Shown: positions 6,926 to 14,152 of the stretch, piece by piece
Layout: the number at the start of each line of letters is the position of its first letter
How positions within the stretch are numbered: the first letter of the stretch is position 1
From: JBJXHB01 sp046160725
GTDB taxonomy: Bacteria > Pseudomonadota > Gammaproteobacteria > Burkholderiales > Burkholderiaceae_C
Length of the DNA stretch: 18,698 bases
NCBI GenBank assembly: GCA_046160725.1
Contig: JBJXHB010000290.1
Location: 1-18,698 of the forward strand
Direction: 5' to 3'
Program-made: the position numbers and the translations under genes
Notes under the pieces: generated by a model
Told to the model about the DNA's origin: nothing
What the model saw: only the letters and a program-made list of their open reading frames with translations
Database searches by the model: none

Positions 6926-7705
6926 TCAGGCCGCGTCGCTCGCGCCGTTGAAGTCGGCGCGCGCGCCGCGGTGGCGGGCATAGATCCCGCGCACCCAATC
7001 GGCGCCGGGATGCCCGGCATGGCGGCGGATCAGTGCCGCAAAGGGCGGCGCCATCGGCTGCGGCCGCGTCATGGCCGACTGCGGCGGGTCCACGCACATG
7101 GCCAGGTGGGCAGCGGCCGTCAGGTCGGCCAGCGTGAAGTCCGCGCCCACCAGATAGCCGGTGGCCGCGGCCCGCTGGGCCACCCAGGCCAGGCCTTCGT
7201 CGAACGCGGCTTGGCCATCGTCCACAGAGGCCGGGCCCTGGATGCCGTTGCCCCGGCGCACCAGGGGTGCGGCCAGCGGCACGGTCAGCGCATAGGCCAT
7301 CTGCGCCAGCGGGCCGTGGCCGTCGCCGAACACGGCGGCAAAGTAGCGCGGCGTCTGCAGCAGGGTGGCCAGCACGGCGCGGCGGCCGCGCGGGCCGATG
7401 TCGGTGTCAAAGCGCTGCGCGATGGCGCGCGCCTCGGCAGCCTGGGCCGCATCGGCCGGCAGCAGCGGCGGCGTCGGGTAGCGCGTGTCCAGCCAGTCCA
7501 GGATACGCGCGGACTCCCACACCGCCTGCCCGTCGGCCAGCAGCACCGGCGTGGCGCTGGCCGCGCCGCCGGTGGCCCGGCGCACCCGCGGCAGGTGCGG
7601 CCCGGGCAGCAGCGGTGTACGGCGATGCGGCACGCGCTTCAGGTCCAGCGCCCAGCGCACCTTCTCGTTGAAGGGCGAGAAGCGAAACTGCAGCAGTTCG
7701 ATCAC
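6926..7705 (-). CDS. Glutathione S-transferase family protein
   Basis: Cytosolic GST-type protein of 259 aa, somewhat long for the family. The thioredoxin-fold N-terminal domain has FRFSPFNEKVRWALDLK (residues 7-23, S10/P11/F12 at the usual active-site position), the cis-proline motif ATPVL (P53) and the glutathione-contact motif ESARILDWLDTRYP (64-77). The all-helical C-terminal domain has GADFTLADLTAAAHL, the conserved N-capping/hydrophobic staple segment. It lacks the SSCSWRVRIAL-type signature of zeta-class maleylacetoacetate isomerases, so it is not a convincing missing step for the homogentisate operon. It is divergent from a TetR regulator with a palindrome between them and is probably the regulator's target. 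Detoxification of electrophiles is the likely role; the substrate is unknown. Confidence 0.85.
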   Translation of the reverse strand: MIELLQFRFSPFNEKVRWALDLKRVPHRRTPLLPGPHLPRVRRATGGAASATPVLLADGQAVWESARILDWLDTRYPTPPLLPADAAQAAEARAIAQRFDTDIGPRGRRAVLATLLQTPRYFAAVFGDGHGPLAQMAYALTVPLAAPLVRRGNGIQGPASVDDGQAAFDEGLAWVAQRAAATGYLVGADFTLADLTAAAHLAMCVDPPQSAMTRPQPMAPPFAALIRRHAGHPGADWVRGIYARHRGARADFNGASDAA

Positions 7706-7793
7706 ATGGGGCTCCTGTCGCGCCGGTGGGCGCCAGTGGGGCTCCGCCGGGCACCGACCGACGTGGGCCCGGTATGACGCCCGGTTCTGTTTG

Positions 7794-7809
7794 TATGATG
7801 GTCATCATA
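7794..7809. promoter_or_regulatory. Palindromic operator between the GST and TetR genes
   Basis: TATGATG-GT-CATCATA is a perfect 7+2+7 inverted repeat, 7 nt before the TetR ATG and 88 nt from the GST ATG. It contains a -10-like TATGAT (7794-7799). Size and position fit a self-regulating TetR-family site controlling both directions. Confidence 0.7.
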
Positions 7810-7816
7810 TTACGCC

Positions 7817-8536
7817 ATGCCCAAGTCTCCCGCCCACAAGGCCGCCACCCGCCAGCGCATCCTGGACAGCGCGGGCCGGGTGTTCCGCGCCCAGGGTGTG
7901 GAGGCCACCAGCGTGGCCGCGGTGATGGCCGATGCCGACCTGACGCACGGCGGCTTCTATGCGCACTTCAGCTCCAAGCAGGACCTGCTGCGCGAGGTGC
8001 TGAGCCACGACCACGGCTTCATCCGCCTGCTGTCGCGGCGCCAGGCCGGGCCGCCGGCCCAGTGGCGCGTCCTGACCCGGCAGGTGTTTGCGGACTATCT
8101 TCACCCTGACCATCTGCAGGAGGTGGCCCAGGGATGCAGCTTCGCGGCACTGACGGGCGACGCCGCGCGGGCCGACGATGCCGTGCGCGCCGGCTATCGC
8201 CAGGCCTGGGCCCGCCTCGAGGGTGAGGTGCTGCGCGGGCCGCGCCAGGAGCCGCAGGCAGCGCTGGAGGCGGCGACGCCGCAACGACGCGACCAGGCGG
8301 CCGCGTTGGCGGGCATGGCCATCGGTGCGGTGTCGATGGCGCGCGTGCTGGCGCCGGACGCCTCGGCCGCCGCGCTGCTGCGGGGCGTGGCCGCGCAGGT
8401 CGACGCACAGCTGCTCAAACTGCTGACGCCACCGCGCCCGCGGTCGCCGACAGGTCCTGTGCCGCCTGCCGCATCGCCGCCACCACCGAGCCCTGCGGCC
8501 CCAGGTCCAGCGACGCCGAGGGGCCGATCACGGTGA
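7817..8536 (+). CDS. TetR/AcrR family transcriptional regulator with a proline-rich C-terminal extension
   Basis: DNA-binding repressor of 239 aa. The N-terminal TetR domain spans residues 9-60, with RQRILDSAGRVFRAQGVEATS and the recognition segment ADLTHGGFYAHFSSKQDLL. The ligand-binding part includes QGCSFAALTGDAARADDAV (105-123), a segment common in TetR proteins that answer to reactive or xenobiotic compounds. Residues up to about 203 look like a complete TetR protein. Residues 204-239 are a Pro/Ser/Ala-rich tail encoded antisense to the iclR 3' end, so the two convergent genes overlap by 122 bp. The tail is probably a read-through extension rather than a domain. It is divergent from the GST gene with a palindrome 7 nt before its own ATG, which suggests autoregulation and control of that GST. 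Confidence 0.9.
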   Translation: MPKSPAHKAATRQRILDSAGRVFRAQGVEATSVAAVMADADLTHGGFYAHFSSKQDLLREVLSHDHGFIRLLSRRQAGPPAQWRVLTRQVFADYLHPDHLQEVAQGCSFAALTGDAARADDAVRAGYRQAWARLEGEVLRGPRQEPQAALEAATPQRRDQAAALAGMAIGAVSMARVLAPDASAAALLRGVAAQVDAQLLKLLTPPRPRSPTGPVPPAASPPPPSPAAPGPATPRGRSR

Positions 8537-9218
8537 TGGCCAGCAGCAGCCGCCCGGCACCGTCGAAGACCGGCGCGGCCACGGCGCTGACGCCCGGCGC
8601 CGCGCCGTCGACGATGGTGGCCACGCCGTCGCGGCGCACCTGCTCCATCACGGCCCGCAGCTCGGCGTCGATGCGCGCCGGGCCGGCGCCGCTTACGCCG
8701 GTCTCGCGGCCCCAGGCGGCCTCGGCGGCCAGCGCGGCGCGCACCTCCTGCTCCGGCAGGTAGGCGGCAAACAGCCGGCCGGTGGCGGTGCGGCGGATGC
8801 TCATGACCGTGCCGTGGCGCATGTGCACATGCACCGGGGTCGGCGCCTCCTCCACCCGCACCATGGTCGGCCCGCGGCTGCCCCACACCGCCACCGCTGT
8901 GGTGTGGCCCAGCGCCTGCGCCAGCTCGGCGATGCGCGCCGATGCCAGCCGGATCGGGTCGTACTGCTGCAGGCTGATCAGCCCGAGCTGCAGCGCCAGC
9001 GGGCCCAGGCCGTAGCGGCCGCTGGCGCCCTCCTGGCCGATCAGCCCGAGCTTGCCGAAGCTGACCAGGTACGGGTGGGCCTTGGCGGCGGGCATGCCGG
9101 CGGCATGGGCCAGGTCCTTCAGGGCCATCGGCCGGCCGTGGTGGGCCAGGGCACGCAGCAAGGCGCCGCCGACTTCGATACTCTGGATGCCGCGCTGGGG
9201 GCGGCCGGGCGTGGACAT
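8415..9218 (-). CDS. IclR family transcriptional regulator of the homogentisate-type operon
   Basis: Regulator of 267 aa with an N-terminal winged helix (residues 10-72, including PMALKDLAHAAGMPAAKAHPYL in helices 2-3 and the wing GASGRYGLGPLAL) and a C-terminal IclR effector domain (about 85-260, with AVAVWGSRGPTMVRVEE, TGRLFAAYLP and GVSAVAAPVFD). It is divergent from the aromatic catabolic operon; the 120-nt gap holds a 31-bp palindrome and a promoter. IclR proteins control many aromatic pathways, and HmgR of Pseudomonas putida, an IclR protein, represses the homogentisate genes. By analogy this protein probably senses homogentisate or the operon's starting substrate; whether it represses or activates is not readable from the protein. 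The operator overlaps the promoter, which favours repression. Confidence 0.9.
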   Translation of the reverse strand: MSTPGRPQRGIQSIEVGGALLRALAHHGRPMALKDLAHAAGMPAAKAHPYLVSFGKLGLIGQEGASGRYGLGPLALQLGLISLQQYDPIRLASARIAELAQALGHTTAVAVWGSRGPTMVRVEEAPTPVHVHMRHGTVMSIRRTATGRLFAAYLPEQEVRAALAAEAAWGRETGVSGAGPARIDAELRAVMEQVRRDGVATIVDGAAPGVSAVAAPVFDGAGRLLLAITVIGPSASLDLGPQGSVVAAMRQAAQDLSATAGAVASAV

Positions 9219-9225
9219 GGTGATT

Positions 9226-9256
9226 TCGCTTATGTCGAATGATTAGACAATAGCGA
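9226..9256. promoter_or_regulatory. 31-bp near-perfect palindrome, candidate IclR operator
   Basis: Arms TCGCTTATGTC (9226-9236) and GACAATAGCGA (9246-9256) with the inner AAT-G-ATT centred on 9241; 12 of the 15 base pairs are complementary. It lies 8 nt before the iclR ATG on one side and overlaps the -35 of the catabolic operon on the other. Confidence 0.75.
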
Positions 9257-9272
9257 ATCGGCTGCGCATAAT
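9244..9272 (+). promoter_or_regulatory. Sigma70-type promoter of the aromatic catabolic operon
   Basis: TAGACA (9244-9249, five of six against TTGACA) and CATAAT (9267-9272, five of six against TATAAT) are separated by exactly 17 nt. The -35 is inside the right arm of the palindrome, so a bound regulator would be expected to block polymerase. The first gene starts 65 nt after the -10. Confidence 0.7.
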
Positions 9273-9337
9273 CAAGCCCTTCGTTCAAGCGACCATCCAG
9301 GCGCGGCGCCGCCGACAACCCACGACAGGAGACGACG

Positions 9338-10291
9338 ATGAGCAAAGCCTTTGCCTCCCAGGCCGACCTGGAGGAGAAGAAGGTCAGCTTCACCCAGCTG
9401 TCCGAGCATGCCTGGGCCTACACCGCCGAGGGCGACCCCAACACCGGCATCGTCATCGGCGACGACGCGGTGATGGTCATCGACACCCAGGCCACGCCCA
9501 TCATGGCCGCCGACGTGATCCGCCGCATCCGCGAGGTCACGGACAAGCCGATCCGCTATGTGGTGCTCAGCCACTACCACGCCGTGCGGGTGCTGGGCGC
9601 GTCGGCATACGGTGCCGAGCATGTGATCGCCAGCCAGGACACGCGCGACCTGATCGTCGAGCGCGGCGAGCAGGACAAGGCCAGCGAGATCGGCCGCTTT
9701 CCGCGGCTGTTCCGCGCCGTCGAGAGCGTGCCGCCGGGCCTGACCTGGCCGACCATGACCTTCACCGGCAAGATGACGCTGTGGCTGGGCAAGCTCGAGG
9801 TGCAGCTGCTGCAGCTGGGCCGCGGCCACACCAAGGGCGACACCGTGGTGTGGCTGCCCGGCGAGCGCACGCTGTTCTCCGGCGACCTGGTCGAGTACGA
9901 CGCCACGCCCTATGCCGGCGACGCCTACTTCAGCGACTGGCCGGCGACGCTGGACAACGTCGCAGCACTCAAGCCCCTGGCCCTGGTGCCCGGGCGCGGC
10001 GCCGCGCTGCGCAACGAGACCGAGGTCGCCGCCGGCCTGGCCGGCACGCGGGCCTTCATCGCCGATGTGTTTGCCTCGGTCAAGGCCGGCGCCGCCGCCG
10101 GCAAGCCGCTGAAGGCGGTCTACCGCGAGACGGTGGATGCCGTGCGGCCCAAGTACGGCCACTGGGTGATCTTCGACCACTGCATGCCCTTCGACATCAC
10201 GCGGGCCTACGACGAGGCGACGCAGCACCGCGACCCCCGCATCTGGACTGCCGAGCGCGACATCGAGATGTGGAAGGCGCTGGAGACCTGA
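9338..10291 (+). CDS. MBL-fold protein with a half-lost metal site
   Basis: Metallo-beta-lactamase-fold protein of 317 aa, first gene of the operon, with GGAG-type purine-rich sequence (ACAGGAGACGACG) before the ATG. Site-1 ligands are kept: H79 and H81 in LSHYHAVRV, H164 in GRGHTKGD and the bridging D183 in LFSGDLVE. The canonical HxHxDH is H-Y-H-A-V-R here, so V83 and R84 replace the Asp and His of site 2, and the later VPGHG is VPGRG (R220). The second metal site is therefore lost as a unit, while the fold and site 1 look intact. A single-metal enzyme or a non-hydrolytic role is plausible. Nothing in the homogentisate pathway needs a hydrolase here, so its job is unknown; a lactone or thioester substrate is one possibility. 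Confidence 0.88.
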   Translation: MSKAFASQADLEEKKVSFTQLSEHAWAYTAEGDPNTGIVIGDDAVMVIDTQATPIMAADVIRRIREVTDKPIRYVVLSHYHAVRVLGASAYGAEHVIASQDTRDLIVERGEQDKASEIGRFPRLFRAVESVPPGLTWPTMTFTGKMTLWLGKLEVQLLQLGRGHTKGDTVVWLPGERTLFSGDLVEYDATPYAGDAYFSDWPATLDNVAALKPLALVPGRGAALRNETEVAAGLAGTRAFIADVFASVKAGAAAGKPLKAVYRETVDAVRPKYGHWVIFDHCMPFDITRAYDEATQHRDPRIWTAERDIEMWKALET

Positions 10292-10389
10292 CCATCGGCG
10301 CAGCCGGCCCGGCCCGCCCCGCTGGCCCGGCGAGCTGCGACGAGAGAGACCCTGCGGCGGGATGGCCGCGCACCCGACTGGAGACCGCC

Positions 10390-10929
10390 ATGAGCATCCA
10401 ACGCATCCACCATGCCGCCTACCGCTGCCGCGACGCCAAGGAGACGGTGCACTGGTACCGCGACCACCTGGGCATGGACTTCGTGCTGGCCATCGCAGAG
10501 GACCACGTGCCGTCGACGCATGCGAATGACCCGTACATGCATGTCTTCCTGGATGCCGGCGGCGGCAACATCCTGGCCTTCTTCGAGCTGCCGAACTCGC
10601 CCGAGATGGGCCGCGACCCGAACACGCCCGACTGGGTGCAGCACATGGCCTTCAAGGTCGCCAGCGTCGACGAGCTGCTGCAGACCAAGGTCCGGCTGGA
10701 GGCGGCCGGCATCCAGGTGGTGGGCCCCACCGACCATGCGATCTTCAAGTCGATCTATTTCTTCGACCCCAACGGCCACCGCCTGGAGCTCGCCGCCGAC
10801 ACCGCCACGCCCGAGCAGCAAGCCAGGTTGGACGCAGTGAAGTGGGACATGCTGGAGGAGTGGAGCCGCACCCGCCAGGCGCCCAAGCATGCCGCCTGGC
10901 TGCACGAGAAAGAGCTGGCCGGCGTCTGA
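10390..10929 (+). CDS. VOC family protein (glyoxalase/dioxygenase superfamily)
   Basis: Single-chain vicinal-oxygen-chelate protein of 179 aa with the two beta-alpha-beta-beta-beta modules. Candidate metal ligands are H8 (RIHHAAYR), E66 (AFFELP), H85 (WVQHMAFKV) and E133 (GHRLELA), a complete glyoxalase-type set; the FFDPNGHRLEL segment (124-134) is the usual last strand of the family. The C-terminal 45 residues are a charged helical tail. It lies 98 nt after the MBL gene and 34 nt before the FAD hydroxylase gene. VOC members in aromatic operons may be extradiol dioxygenases, isomerases or lyases; the required pathway enzymes are otherwise present except the maleylacetoacetate isomerase, and whether this protein could fill that step is pure speculation. 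Confidence 0.87.
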   Translation: MSIQRIHHAAYRCRDAKETVHWYRDHLGMDFVLAIAEDHVPSTHANDPYMHVFLDAGGGNILAFFELPNSPEMGRDPNTPDWVQHMAFKVASVDELLQTKVRLEAAGIQVVGPTDHAIFKSIYFFDPNGHRLELAADTATPEQQARLDAVKWDMLEEWSRTRQAPKHAAWLHEKELAGV

Positions 10930-10963
10930 CCAGGCCCGCGCCCCCGCCCGCAAGGACGCGCCG

Positions 10964-12577
10964 ATGCAGAAGACCTACACCTACCCGCGCTACGACTGGG
11001 CGCCCACTGACGAGCAGCGCAACGGCGTGCCGCGGCGGCATGCCGTCGTCATCGTCGGGGCCGGCCCGATCGGCCTGACGGCCGCGCTCGACTGCGCCGC
11101 GCACGGCATCGACTGCCTGCTGATCGACGACAACAACACCGTCAGCATCGGCTCGCGTGCCGTCTGCTATGCCAAGCGGCCGCTGGAGATCTGGGGCCGC
11201 CTCGGCGTGGCCGGCCCCATGGTGGCGGGCGGCGTGAGCTGGAAGGTCGGCAAGGTGTTCTTCGACGAGCGCCAGGTGTACCGCTTCGACCTGCAGCCGG
11301 AGGACGCGCACCAGATGCCGGCGATGGTGAACTACCAGCAGTACCACCTGGAGGAGGGCCTGGTCGCCGCCTGCATGGCCAGCCCGCGCGTGGACCTGCG
11401 CTGGCGGCACCGCCTGGTCGGCATCGACCAGCAGGCCGACCATGCGGTGCTGCACATCGAGACGCCGGACGGCGTGTTCAGGACCGAGGCCACCTGGGTC
11501 ATCGGCTGCGACGGCGCCAACAGCGACCTGCGGCGCATGGTGGGGGCCGACTTCAGCGGCCAGGTCTTCCAGGACCGGTTCCTGATCGCCGACGTGGTGA
11601 TGAAGGCGAGTTTCCCGACCGAGCGCTGGTTCTGGTTCGACCCGCCGTTCCACCGCGGCCAGAGCGCGCTGCTGCACAAGCAGGCCGACGATGTCTGGCG
11701 CATCGACTTCCAGCTCGGCTGGCAGGCCGACCCGGACGAGGAGAAGAAGCCCGAGCGGGTGGTGCCGCGCATCCAGGCCATGCTCGGCGATGGCGTCGAG
11801 TTCGAGCTGGAGTGGGTGTCGGTCTACCAGTTCGCCTGCCGGCGCATCGACCGCTTTCGCCACGGCCGCGTCATCTTTGCGGGCGACGCCGCGCACCAGG
11901 TGTCGCCCTTCGGCGCGCGCGGTGCCAACACCGGCGTGCAGGACGTCGACAACCTGGCCTGGAAACTCCAGGCGGTGCTGGCCGGCGACGCGCCCGAGGC
12001 CCTGGTGGACAGCTACCACGACGAGCGCGCCCATGCCGCCGACGACAACCTGCGCGCCTCCACCCGGTCCACCGACTTCATCACGCCCAAGACGCGGGCC
12101 AGCCTGCGCCTGCGCAATGCGGTGCTGGCGCTGGCCGAGCACGAGCCCTTCGCGCGGCCGCTGGTCAACAGCGGGCGGCTGTCCACGCCCACGCCCTATG
12201 CCGGCTCGGCCCTGAACACCGCCGACGAGAGCCCTTTCGACGGCCGCATGAGTCCCGGCACCAATGCGGCCGACGCCCCGGTGCGCGGGCCCGGCGGCGC
12301 CGACGGCTGGCTGCTGCACCACTTGGGCGGCGGCTTCCGGCTGCTGTGCTTCGGCAAGGCGCCGGTGGCGTCGGTATCGGTCGGCCGGGTGCAGGCCACG
12401 GTGCTGCAGGTGGGCCGCGACATCCAGGACGTGCAGGGCCTGGTGGCCCGCCGCTACGACGGCCAGCCCGGCACGGTGTATCTCATCCGCCCGGACCAGC
12501 ATGTGGCCGCACGCTGGCGGGCTTTCGATGCGGCCAAGGTCCAGGCCGCGCTGCGCCGCTGCCTGTGCCTGCCATGA
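10964..12577 (+). CDS. FAD-dependent aromatic hydroxylase, candidate 3-hydroxyphenylacetate 6-hydroxylase
   Basis: Group A flavoprotein monooxygenase of 537 aa, NAD(P)H and O2 dependent. It has the FAD Rossmann motif VVIVGAGPIGLTAALDCA (28-45; GxGxxG at 32-37), the DG motif IGCDGANSDLRRMVG (180-194) and the second FAD motif IFAGDAAHQVSPFGARGAN (304-322; G307-D308). The C-terminal thioredoxin-like domain typical of the MhpA/phenol hydroxylase subfamily follows and ends at LCLP. MhpA-type enzymes hydroxylate 3-hydroxyphenylpropionate, but the downstream homogentisate dioxygenase makes homogentisate the expected product, hence 3-hydroxyphenylacetate as probable substrate, as for MhaA of Pseudomonas putida U. 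The ATG at 10964 follows AAGGA with a 7-nt spacer; the in-frame start at 10889 lies inside the VOC gene. Its stop overlaps an ATG (ATGA) used or nearly used by the DUF2783 gene. Confidence 0.88.
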   Translation: MQKTYTYPRYDWAPTDEQRNGVPRRHAVVIVGAGPIGLTAALDCAAHGIDCLLIDDNNTVSIGSRAVCYAKRPLEIWGRLGVAGPMVAGGVSWKVGKVFFDERQVYRFDLQPEDAHQMPAMVNYQQYHLEEGLVAACMASPRVDLRWRHRLVGIDQQADHAVLHIETPDGVFRTEATWVIGCDGANSDLRRMVGADFSGQVFQDRFLIADVVMKASFPTERWFWFDPPFHRGQSALLHKQADDVWRIDFQLGWQADPDEEKKPERVVPRIQAMLGDGVEFELEWVSVYQFACRRIDRFRHGRVIFAGDAAHQVSPFGARGANTGVQDVDNLAWKLQAVLAGDAPEALVDSYHDERAHAADDNLRASTRSTDFITPKTRASLRLRNAVLALAEHEPFARPLVNSGRLSTPTPYAGSALNTADESPFDGRMSPGTNAADAPVRGPGGADGWLLHHLGGGFRLLCFGKAPVASVSVGRVQATVLQVGRDIQDVQGLVARRYDGQPGTVYLIRPDQHVAARWRAFDAAKVQAALRRCLCLP

Positions 12578-12600
12578 TGGCCACCGCAACAGGACCGGAC

Positions 12601-12840
12601 ATGCCGCTGCAACGCCAACCCCACATCGCCGACCCCGACGGCTTCTACGAGGCGCTGATCGGCGCCCAGCGCGACATGACCGACGACCAGGCCGACGCCT
12701 TCCTAGCGCAGCTGGTGCTGGTGCTGTCCAACCACATCGGCGACCGCGCGGTGCTGGACGAGGCACTGGCGCTGGCCCGCAGCACCACGCTGCGCCATGC
12801 CGTGGCCACGGCCACCGCCACGACCACCACCACGGCCTGA
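12601..12840 (+). CDS. DUF2783 family small protein, possible hydroxylase coupling protein
   Basis: Small acidic protein of 79 aa. The core ADPDGFYEALIGAQRDMTDD, then AFLAQLVLVLSNHIGDRAVLDEALALAR (about residues 10-60) matches what I recall of DUF2783, a family found almost only beside flavin hydroxylases. The last 15 residues are a low-complexity Ala/Thr tail. The ATG at 12601 is preceded by ACAGGA with a 6-nt spacer and starts where the family does; ATGs at 12574 and 12577 overlapping the hydroxylase stop are alternatives adding nine or eight residues. In Pseudomonas putida U the 3-hydroxyphenylacetate hydroxylase is described as a flavoprotein (MhaA) plus a small coupling protein (MhaB). 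Position and size make this the likely equivalent, an inference not shown by sequence. Confidence 0.8.
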   Translation: MPLQRQPHIADPDGFYEALIGAQRDMTDDQADAFLAQLVLVLSNHIGDRAVLDEALALARSTTLRHAVATATATTTTTA

Positions 12841-12856
12841 GGCCGGGGGAATCACC

Positions 12857-14152
12857 ATGACACTGCAATGCCTCAGCGGCTTCGGCAACAGCTTTGCCAC
12901 CGAGGCGGTGCCCGGCGCGCTGCCGCAGGGCCGCAACAGCCCGCAGCGCGTGCCCCACGGCCTGTATGCCGAGGTGCTGTCCGGCACCGCCTTCACCGCG
13001 CCGCGGGCCGACAACCGGCGCACCTGGTTCTACCGGCGCCGGCCGTCGGTGGTGGTCGGGGGCTATGCGCCCATGGCCCAGCCGCTGTGGTGCACCGGCG
13101 CGGCCGGCGGCGTGGTGATGCCGCCGGACCCGCTGCGCTGGCACCCGGTGCCGATGCCGGCCGAGAGCCTGGACTTCATCGAGGGCATGCGCACCATGGT
13201 GGCCAACGGCGGCCCGGACGCGCAGCACGGCCTGGCCGCCCACCTGTGCTTCGTCACCCGGGCCATGGGCCCCGGCCGCGCCTTCGTCAACGCCGACGGC
13301 GAGATGCTGCTGATACCGCAGGCCGGCAGCGTCACGGTGGTCACCGAATGCGGCCGCCTGCAGGCCGCGCCCGGCGAGATCGTGCTGGTGCCGCGCGGCA
13401 TGGCCATGCGCGTGGACGTGGACGGGCCGGCCAGCCTGTACGTGGCCGAGAACTACGGCGCCGCCTTTCGCCTGCCGGAGCTGGGCCCCATCGGCAGCAA
13501 CGGCCTGGCCAATGCCCGCGACTTCCTGGCGCCGGTGGCGGCCTTCGAGGACGCACCCGGCCGCGTCGAGATGGTCAAGAAGGTCGGCGGCGCCTTCTGG
13601 CGCGCCGAGCAGGGCCACAGCCCCTTCGACGTCGTCGCCTGGCATGGCAACCTGGCGCCGCTGAAATACGACCTGCGTCTGTTCAACACCATCGGCAGCA
13701 TCAGCTACGACCACCCGGACCCGTCGATCTTCACCGTGCTGACCAGCCCGAGCGAGACACCCGGCACGGCCAACTGCGACTTCGTGATCTTTCCGCCGCG
13801 CTGGCTGGTGGCCGAGGACACCTTCCGCCCGCCCTGGTACCACCGCAACGTCATGGCGGAGTTCATGGGGCTGGTCTATGGGCAGTACGACGCCAAGCCC
13901 GAGGGCTTCCGCCCCGGTGGCGCCAGCCTGCACAACACCATGGTGCCGCACGGCCCGGACACTGACGCCTTTGCCAGGGCATCCGCCGCAGCGCTGGCAC
14001 CCCACAAGCTGGACCACACCATGGCCTTCATGCTGGAGAGCCGCTGGCGCTACCACCCCACCGCCTGGGCCATGCGCCCGGGCGCGCGGGACGACCGCTA
14101 TGCCGACTGCTGGGCCGGGCTGGCGGACCACTACAACGGGCCGACACCATGA
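12857..14152 (+). CDS. hmgA: Homogentisate 1,2-dioxygenase
   Basis: Fe(II) extradiol-type dioxygenase of 431 aa opening homogentisate to 4-maleylacetoacetate, the usual family length. The N-terminus (LSGFGNSFATEA, residues 6-17) is diagnostic. Iron ligands H329 and E335 in YHRNVMAEFMGL and H365 in VPHGPD correspond to human H335, E341 and H371 with a constant offset of six; H286 in DHPDPSIFTVL matches the proposed catalytic His292 with the same offset. The start at 12857 is preceded by GGGGGA and is where similarity begins, 16 nt after the DUF2783 stop. The stop overlaps the fahA start (ATGA). Homogentisate comes here either from the adjacent hydroxylase or from tyrosine breakdown elsewhere in the genome. 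Confidence 0.97.
   Translation: MTLQCLSGFGNSFATEAVPGALPQGRNSPQRVPHGLYAEVLSGTAFTAPRADNRRTWFYRRRPSVVVGGYAPMAQPLWCTGAAGGVVMPPDPLRWHPVPMPAESLDFIEGMRTMVANGGPDAQHGLAAHLCFVTRAMGPGRAFVNADGEMLLIPQAGSVTVVTECGRLQAAPGEIVLVPRGMAMRVDVDGPASLYVAENYGAAFRLPELGPIGSNGLANARDFLAPVAAFEDAPGRVEMVKKVGGAFWRAEQGHSPFDVVAWHGNLAPLKYDLRLFNTIGSISYDHPDPSIFTVLTSPSETPGTANCDFVIFPPRWLVAEDTFRPPWYHRNVMAEFMGLVYGQYDAKPEGFRPGGASLHNTMVPHGPDTDAFARASAAALAPHKLDHTMAFMLESRWRYHPTAWAMRPGARDDRYADCWAGLADHYNGPTP

Noticed and set aside
6926..7705. GST as the missing maleylacetoacetate isomerase of the homogentisate pathway
   Set aside because: Lacks the zeta-class SSCSWRVRIAL-type signature (SPFNEKVRWALD instead), is 259 aa rather than about 212, and is on the other strand under a TetR regulator.
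9338..10291. MBL protein as an ordinary beta-lactamase or glyoxalase II
   Set aside because: The HxHxDH motif is incomplete and the site-2 ligands are missing, so these standard activities are not supported.
10745..14131. Minus-strand open frame of 1128 codons opposite the VOC-hydroxylase-hmgA genes
   Set aside because: Shadow frame: in very GC-rich coding DNA the opposite strand lacks stops. The product is His/Arg/Ala/Gly/Gln-rich with no domain, while the plus strand encodes clear enzymes with correct motifs.
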